Of a DNA stretch of 64,000 nucleotides, positions 43,815-54,420 are shown piece after piece; within the stretch, counting starts at the first letter, position 1; the number at the start of each line of letters is the position of its first letter. This stretch comes from Terebella lapidaria (taxonomy: Eukaryota; Annelida; Polychaeta; Terebellida; Terebellidae): NCBI GenBank assembly GCA_949152475.1, contig OX424564.1, forward strand, positions 34,842,165 through 34,906,164, in the 5' to 3' direction. The position numbers were made by a program, and so were the translations under genes. A model generated the notes under the pieces. It did no database searches, was not told the DNA's origin, and was given only the letters and a program-made list of their open reading frames with translations.

Positions 43815-45501
43815 ATCGAAACAGCATGGATTACCAACCGGCGCCTTCTCTATATGTATCGTTCACCCACCGAAACATCAATGGTTCAGAAAATCAGCAA
43901 ATATTTATCAATGAGACGATGCAAAATGTTTCTTTTTGGTGGGATCATGTAATACATCTTTCTCTTGACTCGCGATACTTTTCGTGTGCATCAGACACAT
44001 ATTTAATCATCAGTGTTCATTTGTTCAAAACGGTGTTATTTTCATCGCATTTCACGTCCCAAAAACGATATTACATCAAGTATAGCCTATTATGGCAGGT
44101 TTGGTAGACACTGAAGACTTTATACAACATTAGCGCATGTTTGTTTTTCTTTTGATTAACAATTACACCTATTTTTTCATACTTTATTGATGAAAACAAC
44201 TCATACCCCTTGCAGCTTGGCGTTTCCCAATCGAACATATCGTTTCCCAACCGAAAAATATCGTTTCCCAATATCCTCTGCCGAAACGGATTCCGGACAG
44301 TGTCAATGGCGAAAGTTTTTTTTCGCTTAAAATGGCTCAGAACAAAGTGATTTGATTTCGGACAACGACACAAATTGTTTTGCAAAACATGAATAATCTG
44401 AATGGCAGCCATGCGAAGACTAGCAATGCAAAAACAACTGTTCTTGTACATTTTGTTTCGAATGCAATGACTTTCTTACCTCGCTGCTGATCTCGGAGTA
44501 AACCAGCAAATCCAAGTTATCCGAATCTACAGCAAAGGGTCATTTCCGTAAATTCCATGATCACTTACTGCTTCTGTGCGTATCTCTGCCATACACCACA
44601 CAAAAGTTCACGTCATAGCCAATGTCATGCCACTGAGTAGCCTACTGTCGGACAGACGGATTATATTAGAGTAGAATGCGGTAGGAGGCGAAAGCGTTTC
44701 GTGTGACTCTCACGTGATCTCGGCCGTACTGCGAATTAATTCACGAAGCATATCGATCTGGTCCATTAACAAGGCACAGTAAATTGCGACTGTCATGAAA
44801 AAAATATAGTTGCAAGTCACCGTGTGGATAATGTGGTGTTTGTTGCAGTCAAATTTATTACGTCTTAAATCATACTTGCATTGTTCTCGCAGGTGAATGG
44901 GCGCGTACGATTTCTGTGCAGGAACTGCCACCAACTCCCACCAGGAGCCTAGTGCACCAAACCGTCGTAAAACAAGAGTCGGTTGAGTGTCGGTGGGACC
45001 TACGTCTGTCGTAGGTCGTGAAATAACCGCCCGTTTGGTGTGTACCAAGAAGTCGCAAATTGGTCGTTGGTCCGACACGTCGGCGTGCCTACCGACGGAT
45101 CGGTAAGTAAGTAAGTAGTTTATTTCAGATTCACAACAATCATACAATTGACTTGCTACAGTCACACATTTTACATTTTACCGTTAGTCATCAGTTCACA
45201 ATCACATTCATATATTACCTAAATTTGATATTACAATTAATTTCACATCGTGTGGTACAATGTAAAATACACGAAACATAGATTGTTGTGAATCTTGGTC
45301 ATTGTTTTAGCCTTGGCTGTACATCTCCCCAGTACTAGGGAGATGAAACAATGACCATGATTCACTTCTGCTCCTTTGACCCTAATAAAACCAATCCCCA
45401 AACACCCGTTTCTAAGAATCCCCAAAAACATTAACGCAAAGCCCTGTTATCTGACTCAAGTGTGTGAACAAAAAAGAGAGTGCAAATACTGACTATACTT
45501 G

Positions 45502-45960
45502 TTAGTCAGGTATTTTTTTTATTTTATATGTAAATGCAGATTTACTCCTCAATTGTTCGTACGAATTCGGCAGGTTCTGCCATAGATCAGGTCCTTTAGT
45601 AATAAAACTTTTCCCCATTGCACGGGTTTTGTATAAAATATGCCGTGGGTTATTCGACTGTCTGGTAGAATAGTTATTTGAAGTATATTGTATATTTGAA
45701 GTACGTATGTGGATGGACTGCAGAGGAGGTGGTAGCTCACTGTGAGCATATTCGTACATAAATTTGAGAGTTTGACTGGTAAAAATATCACGGACCATAA
45801 GTATATTACTTTCTTCAAATAAACTTTCAGTATGCGCGTTATAGGTTGTTTTGTGCACTATTCGAACTGCCTTCTTTTGCAAAATACCCAATGCTTTTGT
45901 ATATTTTCTATCAGCGGAACCCCATAGTATTGTACCATAAGTGAGATGTTGGTGAATCAT
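45502..45960 (-). pseudogene. LINE ORF2 C-terminal part
   Basis: 152 codons covering the region after the RT palm and thumb: HQHLTYGTILWGSADRKYTK, LGILQKKAVRIVHKTTYNAH and MYEYAHSELPPPLQSI. This is the usual C-terminal tail of CR1/L2-type ORF2. It is separated from the RT core at 46036 by an interruption of the frame with stops near 45961-46035. It ends in a stop followed by the 3' tail. Confidence 0.75.
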
Positions 45961-46035
45961 GGACTAGTATATTGAGGTCAACAGTGCACATGAGAATAAT
46001 CTTTTCAATGAATTCATGACATACAAACTAGAAGT

Positions 46036-46944
46036 TTACTTTTTCCTGCACATATTGATATGTGAACCCCATTCAAGATGCTTGTCAATAATGACCCCTA
46101 AAAATTTTGTTTCGCTAGCTTCCGTTATCACATCATTTTCCATTATTGAATTGAAATAAGACGCAATATCTTTTGTCTTCGTGAAAAGTATACCGTAGGT
46201 TTTCCTGGTATTCAGTGACAATTTGTTTGCTTTAAACCAATCAGTTAAAATTTCTAGATCTCTATTCATGGATTTATATAATTGTTCAATATTTTCAGAT
46301 TGACTGAAAACAGTCGTATCGTCAGCAAACAATATACACTGAGAATTACTGAGGTTATGCGGCAAATCATTGGAATAAAGTATAAATAAAAGGGGCCCCA
46401 ATACAGAGCCTTGTGGCACACCAAACTGCATACCATAAGTTTCAGATGCATGATTATGTATCTGCACATACTGTGACCGCCCAGTCAAATAATTCCTGAA
46501 CCACTCCAAGGCCACTCCTCGAACACCATAATGTTCCAGGTTTTTCAATAGAATTACATGATCTATAGTATCAAAGGCCTTGGAGAGGTCCAGGAACACT
46601 GACAAGACATGTTCATTGTTCTCAAATGCTTTTAATATTTTATGATTAAGTTCGCTTACTGCATTGATCGTACTACGGTTAGGCCGGAAACCATATTGAC
46701 TATCATACAATACATTATTGGCATTCAAATAATTATACAACCTCTTATGTATGACTTTCTCAAGTAATTTGGAGATACACGGCAGGAGAGACATTGGACG
46801 ATAATTTGAAAAAATCTTCTTATCTTTAGATTTATAGAGGGGCACTATTTTAGCAATTTTCATCTTAAACGGTACTACTCCGGTTTCGAGTGACTTATTA
46901 ATAATGATTGTCAGTGAATGACCAGTTGATGGAATTGAGTTCAT
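46036..46944 (-). pseudogene. LINE reverse transcriptase core
   Basis: 302 codons of a non-LTR reverse transcriptase in frame from finger to thumb: NYRPMSLLPCISKLLEKVIH (residues about 54-73), the FLDLSKAFDTIDH aspartate block (about 117), PQGSVLGPLL (about 177) and FADDTTVF (about 206), then LSLNTRKTYGILF. The catalytic FADD is intact. The N-terminal endonuclease and earlier RT blocks are missing, and the frame is closed after CRKK, so the copy is not functional. Confidence 0.85.
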
Positions 46945-47169
46945 TTTTAATCAATGAAATATTGTTATCGTTAAATAATCTACACTTGAGGCGTTGATTT
47001 CGCTTCGTATCGGTGCATACTTGTTTGAGTCTTTGTTGTCAAAGTGATTAGTTTTAACAGTTAAAATGCATAGTATGTGGATGGCTGATGTAGGAAATAC
47101 ACGTATATGTACAGTATGATTCTGGAAAAGTATTGTGTGGACATTAAATTGTACGAACACCGCAGCTGT

Positions 47170-48655
47170 AACATATTTGAAGTACGTATGTGGATGGACT
47201 GCAGAGGAGGTGGTAGCTCACTGTGAGCATATTCGTACATAAATTTGAGAGTTTGACTGGTAAAAATATCACGGACCATAAGTATATTACTCTCTTCAAA
47301 TAAAGTTTCAGTATGCGCGTTATAAGTTGTTTGTGCACTATTCGAACTGCCTTCTTTTGCAAAATACCCAATGCTTTTGTATATTTTCTATCAGCGGAAC
47401 CCCATAATATTGTACCATAAGTGAGATGTGGGTGAATCATGGACTTTGAGGTCAACAATGCACATAAGAATAATCTTTTCAATGAATTCATGACATACAA
47501 ACTAGAAGTTTACTTTTTCCTGCACATATTGATATGTGAACCTCATTCAAGATGCTTGTCAATAATGACCCCTAAAAGTTTTGTTTCGCTAGCTTCCGTT
47601 ATCACATCATTTTCCATTATTGAATTGAAATTAGACGCAATATCTTTTTTCTTCGTGAAAAGTATACCGTAGATTTTCCTGGTATTCAGTGACAATTTGT
47701 TTGCTTTAAACCAATCAGTTAAAATTTCTAGATCTCTATTCATGGATTTATATAATTGTTCAATATTTTTAGATTGACTGAAAACAGTCGTATCGTCAGA
47801 AAACAATATACACTGAGAATTACTGGGGTTATGCGGCAAATCATTGGAATAAAGTATAAATAAAAGGGGCCCCAATACAGAGCCTTGTGGCACCCCACAC
47901 TGCATATCATAAGTTTCAGATGCATGATTGTTTATCTGCACATACTGTGACCGCCCAGTCAAATAATTCCTGAACCACTCCAAGGCCACTCCTCGAACAC
48001 CATAATGTTCCAGGTTTTTCAATAGAATTACATGATCTATAGTATCAAAGGCCTTGGAGAGGTCCAGGAACACTGACAAGACATGTTCATTGTTCTCAAA
48101 TGCTTTTAATATTTTATGATTAAGTTCGCTTACTGCATTGATCGTACTACGGTTAGGCCGGAAACCATATTAACTATCATACAATACATTATTGGCATTC
48201 AATAAGTATACAACCTCTTATGTATGACTTTCTCAAGTAATTTGGAGATACACGGCAGGAGAGACATTGGACGATAATTTGAAAAAATCTTCTTATCTTT
48301 AGATTTATAGAGGGGCACTATTTTAGCAATTTTCATCTTAAACGGTACTACTCCGGTTTCGAGTGACTTATTAATAATGATTGTCAGTGAATGACCAGTT
48401 GATGGAATTGAGTTCATTTTCAATCAATGAAATATTGTTATCGTTAAATAATCTACACTTGAGGCGTTGATTTCGCTTCGTATCGGTGCATACTTGTTTG
48501 AGTCTTTGTTGTCAAAGTGATTAGTTTTAACAGTTAAAATGCATAGTATGTGGATGGCTGATGTAGGAAATACACGTATATGTACAGTATGATTCTGGAA
48601 AAGTATTGTGTGGACATTAAATTCTACGAACACCGCAGCTGTGAACATATAAAAC
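47170..48655 (-). repeat. Tandem duplicate of 45692-47165 within the LINE
   Basis: A direct repeat at an offset of about 1475-1483 bases, some 97% alike by eye, carrying RT pieces at 48199-48423 and 47543-48079 and a C-terminal piece at 47144-47500. In this copy the RT motif reads FSDD instead of FADD, and several frame changes occur. The junction lies at about 47165-47175. Confidence 0.8.
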
Positions 48656-48817
48656 CTATTGAAGCCTAAAAATAAATATGTGGACAATGAATGTACATTT
48701 TATCCTGTGCGATTCCAATATTTTACACGTGTATTGTACTTTAGAATTGGTTAACACATAACTGCAAAGAACCAACCAAAATATGCCTTTCGGTACATAG
48801 GGGGCCTAATGAGCAGT

Positions 48818-49040
48818 GTTATCTTCCCGTCTCAAAGACTGTTCATAGGTGGCAGCACTGAAACTATGGCAGAGGCAGCAACAGCACCAACAACTTCATC
48901 CTAGATTTTGCAGTTTGGTTCTCACTCGCTTTATATAGTCAACTTGGACTGGTTCTGTTCTCCTAACACTTGTTCTGGTGTGGGGAAATCAAGCTCGCTC
49001 ATTAGTGTTGGTTAAACACCTGCCGGTCACGCTTGGATAA
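48818..49040 (+). repeat. Repeat S tail, probably the end of copy I
   Basis: Matches 58667-58905 (TGTTCATAGGTGGCAGCACT, CTATGGCAGAGGCAGCAACA, CACTCGCTTTATATAGTCAA). Its place after the LINE fits copy I continuing past the insertion, though sequence near 44970-45100 has no match in copy III. Confidence 0.7.
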
Positions 49041-49743
49041 TTTGCTGTATGGTTTAAGTAATAGATATACACTGAGCGCGAGGTGAGTTAGAATATTGTA
49101 ACACATTTGGGCTTTTGTTCGTGTGGTAGCGTTTTAATGCTGCCCAAGTGTACAGCTAAGTATTTACTAATTTTTTTTAGTATTACACTCTCTAGCCTAT
49201 TTACTGGCTCCTGAGAGACATGGAGATATTGCCGATATCCTGGCAAGAACATTCAAGGGTGGAACTGTCCAAATCCAGACGCTCTCCAGCCGATATCCTG
49301 GCTTCTGAGAGTCACACACTTCCGCCACATGGGCAACAGTTACACAAGCCGTGTAAAGATATACCTAGCTACATATATGCACAGAACGTCCTCACGATGA
49401 TGTGAGCCCCAAAAGCCAGTGAGTGTCACTGCTTTTGCCGGGAAATCAGGCCTGTGACCGTCGCGATGCTGCGACATCCCGATGTGAGTGAGTATCACCA
49501 CATTCCTGGGAAGAGGCCCCAACACAGTAATCTACCAAAGCTAGTGTAGCTGTCATGGGTACGTGTAGATTAGCCAAGGGCTAACTAGCAAATCAGTGTA
49601 ACAATTTCCCTGCTGAACAGCTCCCCTGCAGTAATGTAGGTCAGCAATCACGCCAATACCTGGTACTTGTCAGCAACATTGCTAGTCTAAATCAGGATCT
49701 AGATCAGTGAGCAGCACTGAGTCGGCGACCAGCACCGAAGGCT
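49041..49743. other. Unassigned sequence
   Basis: No supported gene. There are some GCTAGTTAGC-like and CTAGATCAG-like short inversions only. Confidence 0.4.
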
Positions 49744-49756
49744 TGCTGTCTGAGCA

Positions 49757-50043
49757 CTTGGTACTTGTACTAGGGGTAAGGGGGCGCCATAACTTGATGA
49801 TATACCCCCTAGACAGAAACCCGGGACCGGGGAAATCCCCTACTCTTTACGATAAATCCCAAGGGATCTTTTAGGTGCCAGACACCATAGACAGTCTCTG
49901 ACACCACCCGGCCTTTGTTTTTACCGCCAGTCGGGCTACACTGGCGTGGGAGGTTTTCAGGCACAAGTGGCGCTGAGCGGACTCGAACCCACGACCTGTA
50001 GATCATGGGCCGAGCGCTCTGCCACTGCACCATCCCGCCCCCC
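49757..50043 (-). mobile_element. tRNA-derived SINE with 13-bp target duplication
   Basis: Read on -, the head GGATGGTGCAGTGGCAGAGC holds a Pol III A box and GGTCGTGGGTTCGAGTCC a B box, spaced as in tRNAs. A body of about 170 bases follows (AACCTCCCACGCCAG, GATCCCTTGGGATTTATCG), with a short tail. TGCTGTCTGAGCA lies at 49744-49756 and 50044-50056, a clean 13-bp duplication. Length is 287 bp. Such SINEs are moved by a partner LINE. It is not a functional tRNA gene: the acceptor strands do not pair. Confidence 0.85.
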
Positions 50044-50552
50044 TGCTGTCTGAGCAACAGGTCCGTTCAGAGGTAGTAGTGCCCATCCCTACCAAAATAA
50101 TGGTGTCGCTAGAAGGATCACTCCTCATGCAATACATGAGTGGTGGCGCTCCTGGTGGCGACATTTACACTACCTAGAAACACATATAACTGGCAGAGTG
50201 CTGCCACCTGTGGGAACTGACCACAGAAACAAGAATATTCATGATAAAAGTCATAATAGACACATACAATATACACTGACATAAACATAAAATATAAACA
50301 AACGCAAAGCGTCACAATATTATGGACAGAGCGGCGAAGACGCGACAAAAGGACACGTCTTTCTAAAGATTTGAAAAAATATATTATATGTCAATTTTGT
50401 CTACAAAAAACTTGAAACGATATGCTAGACTATGTTAGTTTCTATCGTATTCAAGTTTTGTTTCGAAATTTTGCACATTTTTGGACTTACAAAGTCAACT
50501 TGAATATTTCGAAACCTCAATTTCAGCAACCGTGTCTCCAGGGTATAAAATA

Positions 50553-50649
50553 AAAAAGTTATTTTGAAATTTCGAGATATTTGGGTCTTGTCAGAAGGTG
50601 TAGCCTTCTGACAAGACCCAAATATCTCGAAATTTCAAAATAACTTTTT
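50553..50649. repeat. Perfect palindrome, 46-bp arms and 5-base loop
   Basis: Arms AAAAAGTTATTTTGAAATTT ... CAGAAGG (50553-50598) and the exact reverse complement (50604-50649) around TGTAG. Sister sequences at about 51560 and 57215 have only the right-arm type sequence after GCACCTTCTGACAAGACC. The left arm therefore arose here. Confidence 0.93.
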
Positions 50650-52024
50650 GAACTGTTTGTTGTACTATTTTTTGATAGATTCTTTAAAGGGTCATTCAGA
50701 CACACAAAATCTGGTTCTGGAAAGTGTAAAATTGAAGAAGTTATTTTTTGAAACATTAGGACATGTAAATAGTTTTAACACCGATGCAAGACTCCACGAA
50801 TGGAGATAGATAGATAAATAGATAGTTCTGCTTGCTAGTACTAATGTCACATAGCATTGTACTTTTGCTACACATGATAGATAGATAGTTCTGTTACTAA
50901 TACTACTGTCACATACCATTATCCTTAGGCTACACGAATCTGGAGAGCATATTCTTTACGTTCGCCAGATGGCAGCAAAGTATATGTGAAAAATGTACAC
51001 AAAATATTGTACAAATGGTTCATTGACCATCTATCTATCTCATTTTCACAGAAAATATTTTGAAATAATATATGGATAAAAAATCTTAAATGTTTGCATG
51101 CAAGACATCTCTGGTGGGAGATATACATATGTGAGAATCATGCTTGTATAGTAAAAATTGACGAAAATATGAAAAAGTCATAAATTTTTTTTTGACAAAA
51201 AACAATATTGGGTTTTCTTCATGTGCTGTAGAACTGAATTACATGTATACACATTATGAAAAAAAAATCAAATTATTGACACTAATACCCTGGGAGTGAA
51301 AATTTACATGAATTACTTGATATTTACTTAATGAAATGTGACAAAAGGACACACATTTCTGAATATTTAAAAGATTATATTATATGCCAGTTTTGTCTTC
51401 AAAAATATTTGAAACTCTCAGATATGCTAGACTACGTTTGTTTCTATCATATTCAAGTGTTGTTTCAAAATACTGCACATTTTTGGACTTGCATAGGCAA
51501 TTTGAAATTTTCGAGACCTCAATTTCAGCAACCGTGTCTCCAGGGTATAATATTGCCTGCACCTTCTGACAAGACCCAAATATCTCGAAATTTCAAACTA
51601 ATTTTCAGAATACTCCGTTGTACTAATTTTTGAGAGATTCTTTAGAGGGTCATTCTTACAAAATTTGGTCCTGGAATGTGTAAAATTGAAGGAGTTATGT
51701 TTTGCAACATTAGGACATGTACTAGTAGATAGTTTCAACACCCATGCAAGACCCCACCAATGGAGTTTCATAGCTAATTTTTGCTGTGTGAAATGAATAA
51801 CACTTAGGCTATTAGCTATTGGAAAGTTGTTTTGATTATACTTTAATTTTAGGAGTTATAATACTATCTATCATCATGTGACATCATGCCAAAAATACCA
51901 TCGATCCATATCGCGTTATAGATAGATAGATCAATATTGCATTGTGCATTAGAAACAGAAATTTGTGATCTTTAGTGAGGATTTATTGGTAATTTCACCC
52001 TCAACACCAACAAAACGGGTCTTG

Positions 52025-52970
52025 ACGGACGACCTTTTACCTCATTTTCAGGTTCAAAGGACAAATGACTAATATCTTGCTTCTCTATTAAATTCATAGC
52101 TTGGGAATCATATGTGGACATATAGAAAATAATATACACTGAATATTCTGATGACCTTGAATTTGACCTTGGCCTTATTCTCAAGGTCAGAGCACAAAAT
52201 AGCTAATATCTAGCTTATTATCAATTTACAGCTCAGGAATCAATTTTGAACAGATAGGAAATCACATAGACAGATTATTCTTGTGATCTGAATTTGACCT
52301 TTGACCTAAATTTCAGGATAACAGGACGAAATGACTAATATCTCGCTCATTATCGACTTTACAGTATAGGAATAAATTGTGAACATGTAAAAATGATATA
52401 TGCTGAGTATTGCCATGATATTGAATTCGACATTTAACCTCATTTTCAAGGTCAAAGGACAAAAAAGCTAAAATCTGCTTCTCTATTGACTCTATAGCTC
52501 GGGAGCCAAATGTGGACATATAGAAAATGATATACACTGAATATTTTGGTGACCTTGATTTTTACCTTGACCTTATCTTCAAGGTCAGTGCACAAAATAG
52601 CTAATGTTTCGCTTATTATCAACTTTACAGCTTAGGAATCAATTGTGAACATATAGAAAATATATGCTGAATATTTTGGTGGCCTTGACTTTGACGTTTG
52701 ACCTCATTTTCAAGGTAAGATCACGAAATGGCGAACTTAGAGGAAATGATATATGCTGAATATTTTCGTGACCTTGAACTTGACTTTTGACCTCATTTTT
52801 TTAGGTCAGATCACAAAATGGCTGATATCTCACTCATTATCGACTTTACAGTATAGGAATTAATTGTGGACATACTAGAAATGATAATGATATATGCTGA
52901 ATATTCTCGTGTTGTTGAATTGACCAATTGCCTCATTTTCAAGGTCACGGGACAAAAGGCTAATATCCAA
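52025..52970 (-). repeat. Nuclear-receptor-half-site array inserted in S copy II
   Basis: About seven units of about 130-150 bp, reverse orientation to 42340-42900, each with GACCTTGAATTTGACCTT-like, TCATTTTCAAGGTCA, GGCTAATATCTCGCTTATTA and GTGGACATATAG blocks. TGACCTTTGACCT lies at 52295-52307. Copies I and III have uninterrupted S sequence at this point (AACGGGTCATATTTA), so the array is an insertion. Confidence 0.8.
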
Positions 52971-53690
52971 TATATATATTGTCCGACTAATGCAAAACAA
53001 AATTTGATATTTTGCTTATGTAGCAAAGTAACGATGTGCATGTTTTCTATAGGAAAAAGTAGAGATGTTAACATGCTAATTTTGTTTATATGTTGTGCAA
53101 GTCAGCGAATTTATCGACATTTTAGTAAGTTCATGCATCAATTTTTGTATAATTTTGACCTCACAAACTTGCCTTATGGTTCGCTAATAAATGATCAAAA
53201 TGCATTAGTTGTTATTAAAAACAGTTTATTAAATTTGACCATTTTCCAGGTATTTTGGGGGCAAAGTCTCACTTAAAATGGCTCAAAACAAATAGTGATT
53301 TGATTTCGGACAACAACACAAATTGTTCTGCTAAAAAATGACGAATAATCTGAATGGCAGCCATGCGAAGACTGGCAATGCAAAACAACTGTTCTTGTAC
53401 ATTTTGTTTCGAATGCAGTTCCTTTCTTACCTTGCTGTTGATCTCGGAGTAAACCAGCAAATCCAAGTTGTCCGAACCTACAGCAAAGGGTCATTTCCGT
53501 AAATTCCATGATCACTCACTGCTTATGTGCGTATCTCTGTCACACACCTCACAAAATTTGACGTCTTAGCCAGTGTCATGTAACCCTACTGAGTAGCCTT
53601 CTGTCGGACAGACGGTTTATATTAGGGTAGAATGTGGTAGGAGGCAAAAGCGTCCTGTGCGACTCTCACGTGATCTCGGCCGTGCCCGCA

Positions 53691-53758
53691 GGGCCCTGAC
53701 AAAACGTATATGCCCGAGGACCAGTAGGCCCGAGGGATTATACATCTTGTCAGGGCCC
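53691..53758. repeat. 68-bp hairpin with GGGCCCTGACAA arms
   Basis: GGGCCCTGACAA (53691-53702) and TTGTCAGGGCCC (53747-53758) are exact inverted repeats. Nested GTATATGCCC and GGGATTATAC pair inside. It stands where repeat S copy II is broken off. Confidence 0.8.
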
Positions 53759-53759
53759 A

Positions 53760-54237
53760 TACAAAGGGCCAATATAAAACAAACCATGGTGTAATTTATG
53801 TATTGTTTGACAAAAACGTCATTACCTATATGTAAAGTTTTAACGTCATCCGCTCACCACGGGTCACGGCGGACGCGCGCCCACTATCCTCAGATCCTTG
53901 CGGATAGTCCGCTCACCGAGGGTCACTGCGGGCACAGTGTCTACTTTATCATCAGAACGTTAACCAGGTAGCAGCCCGCCCAGAGCCCAGACATGCGGAC
54001 ACCACTCAGATACAGGATCATCACCGTGGTGTTAACTGTAAGGCCGGCTCGCCGCGGTCCGCCACGGGGGATGGAACCCCGGACAGCCCGACAGTCCGCC
54101 AGAGCCTGTGTCGCACCATCCCGGGTGGGAGACCGGTGATCCAGAGGGCGTACACCCCCGAGTCATCAAGGTCTTCCTCACCCGGGCCCCCTATTGAAAG
54201 TGTCCCCAGGGGCCCGCGAGGGCCTTAGCCACGGAGC
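53760..54237. other. GC-rich block downstream of the leftward promoter
   Basis: GC-rich with CCACGGGTCACGGCGGAC-type near-repeats at 53860 and 53910. Read on - it lies downstream of the TATA box at 54323 and could be first exon and intron. No clear open frame. Confidence 0.35.
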
Positions 54238-54420
54238 GAGGACGCAGATCTCATGGCCGAGCCCTCCGTTGTCTCTCTCGCCTTGCTCTGAGACAAATTC
54301 CCAGAACAACACGCCTCCAGAGTATTTATACCCTAGAGCACGAGAAACGAAGGAGATGACGTAAGACCATTGTTATAGCTTACTGGGCGAGAGAGTTGGA
54401 GGGCGTTGCTAGGCAGCGCG
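54238..54420 (-). promoter_or_regulatory. Leftward promoter-like region: TATA, CRE, X-box-like site
   Basis: On - TATAAATA lies at 54330-54323, with GC-rich sequence downstream including an ATG (GGCCATGAG near 54255) and GGGTGAGG, a possible donor. Upstream on - are TTACGTCA (54364-54357), a CRE/ATF-type site, and CTGCCTAGCAAC (54416-54405), close to the RFX X-box consensus. Position and order fit a Pol II promoter of a host gene or an LTR. The downstream gene is not identified. Confidence 0.4.

Larger units (their letters stand above)
41490..44302. mobile_element. DNA transposon with about 470-bp inverted ends, CACTG termini
   Basis: Both ends read CACTGTCCGGAATCCGTTTC inward, and the arms (about 41490-41960 and 43815-44302) pair over some 470 bases with modest divergence. 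TCAAT flanks both sides (41485-41489, 44303-44307). Copy III of repeat S at about 57990 has TTTTTCAATAGCG uninterrupted, the empty site. Subterminal TTGGGAAACGAT motifs occur several times in each arm. CACTG ends are known in the Chapaev/CMC group (4-bp duplication) and CAC in Transib (5-bp), so the superfamily is open. The interior keeps only a short zinc-finger-like frame and a later tandem array. Confidence 0.8.
41046..44970 (+). repeat. Dispersed repeat S, copy I (interrupted)
   Basis: Shares long stretches with copies II and III in the same order: ATCAATATTGCATTGTGCAT, then GATCTTTAGTGAGG, ACAAACTTGCCTTACGGTTC, ACAAATTGTTTTGC, TCATTTCCGTAAATTCCATG, CTCACGTGATCTCGGCCGTA, and AGGTGAATGGGCGCG near its end. 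The 41490-44302 transposon splits it. It may resume at 48818-49040 after the LINE. No coding sequence shared by the copies was found. Confidence 0.75.
45103..48690 (-). mobile_element. CR1/L2-like LINE, 5' truncated, with internal tandem duplication
   Basis: The 3' end is at 45103 with an ACTT microsatellite after AATAAACT on -. Upstream on - lie the reverse transcriptase C-terminus and RT core; the same RT block occurs again at 47170-48655. Residue wording (NYRPMSLLPCISKLLEKVIH, VFLDLSKAFDTIDHV, GVPQGSVLGPLLFILYSNDL, FADD) is of the CR1/L2 group. The endonuclease part is missing, so the copy is 5' truncated. It separates the end of repeat S copy I from 48818. Confidence 0.85.
50360..53690 (+). 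repeat. Dispersed repeat S, copy II
   Basis: Collinear with copy III from 55900: AGATAGATAGTTCTG block (50807-50930), GTTCGCCAGATGGCAGCAAA (50959 on), the AGATATGCTAGACTACGTTT block at 51345-51560 (also in a second form at 50360-50580), GATCTTTAGTGAGG (51969), then after an inserted array CACAAACTTGCCTTATGGTT and CTCACGTGATCTCGGCCGTG. It breaks off at 53690 where a GC-rich block begins. Confidence 0.75.

Noticed and set aside
44710-45165. 151-codon open frame on -
   Set aside because: It spans the end of repeat S copy I and the LINE tail boundary. The copy III match at 58367-58621 is not open in the same way.
54100-54160. 5S rRNA-like GGGTGGGAGACCGGTGATCC phrase
   Set aside because: Only a short resemblance to the 5S 3' region; the rest of a 5S gene and its A/C boxes are absent.
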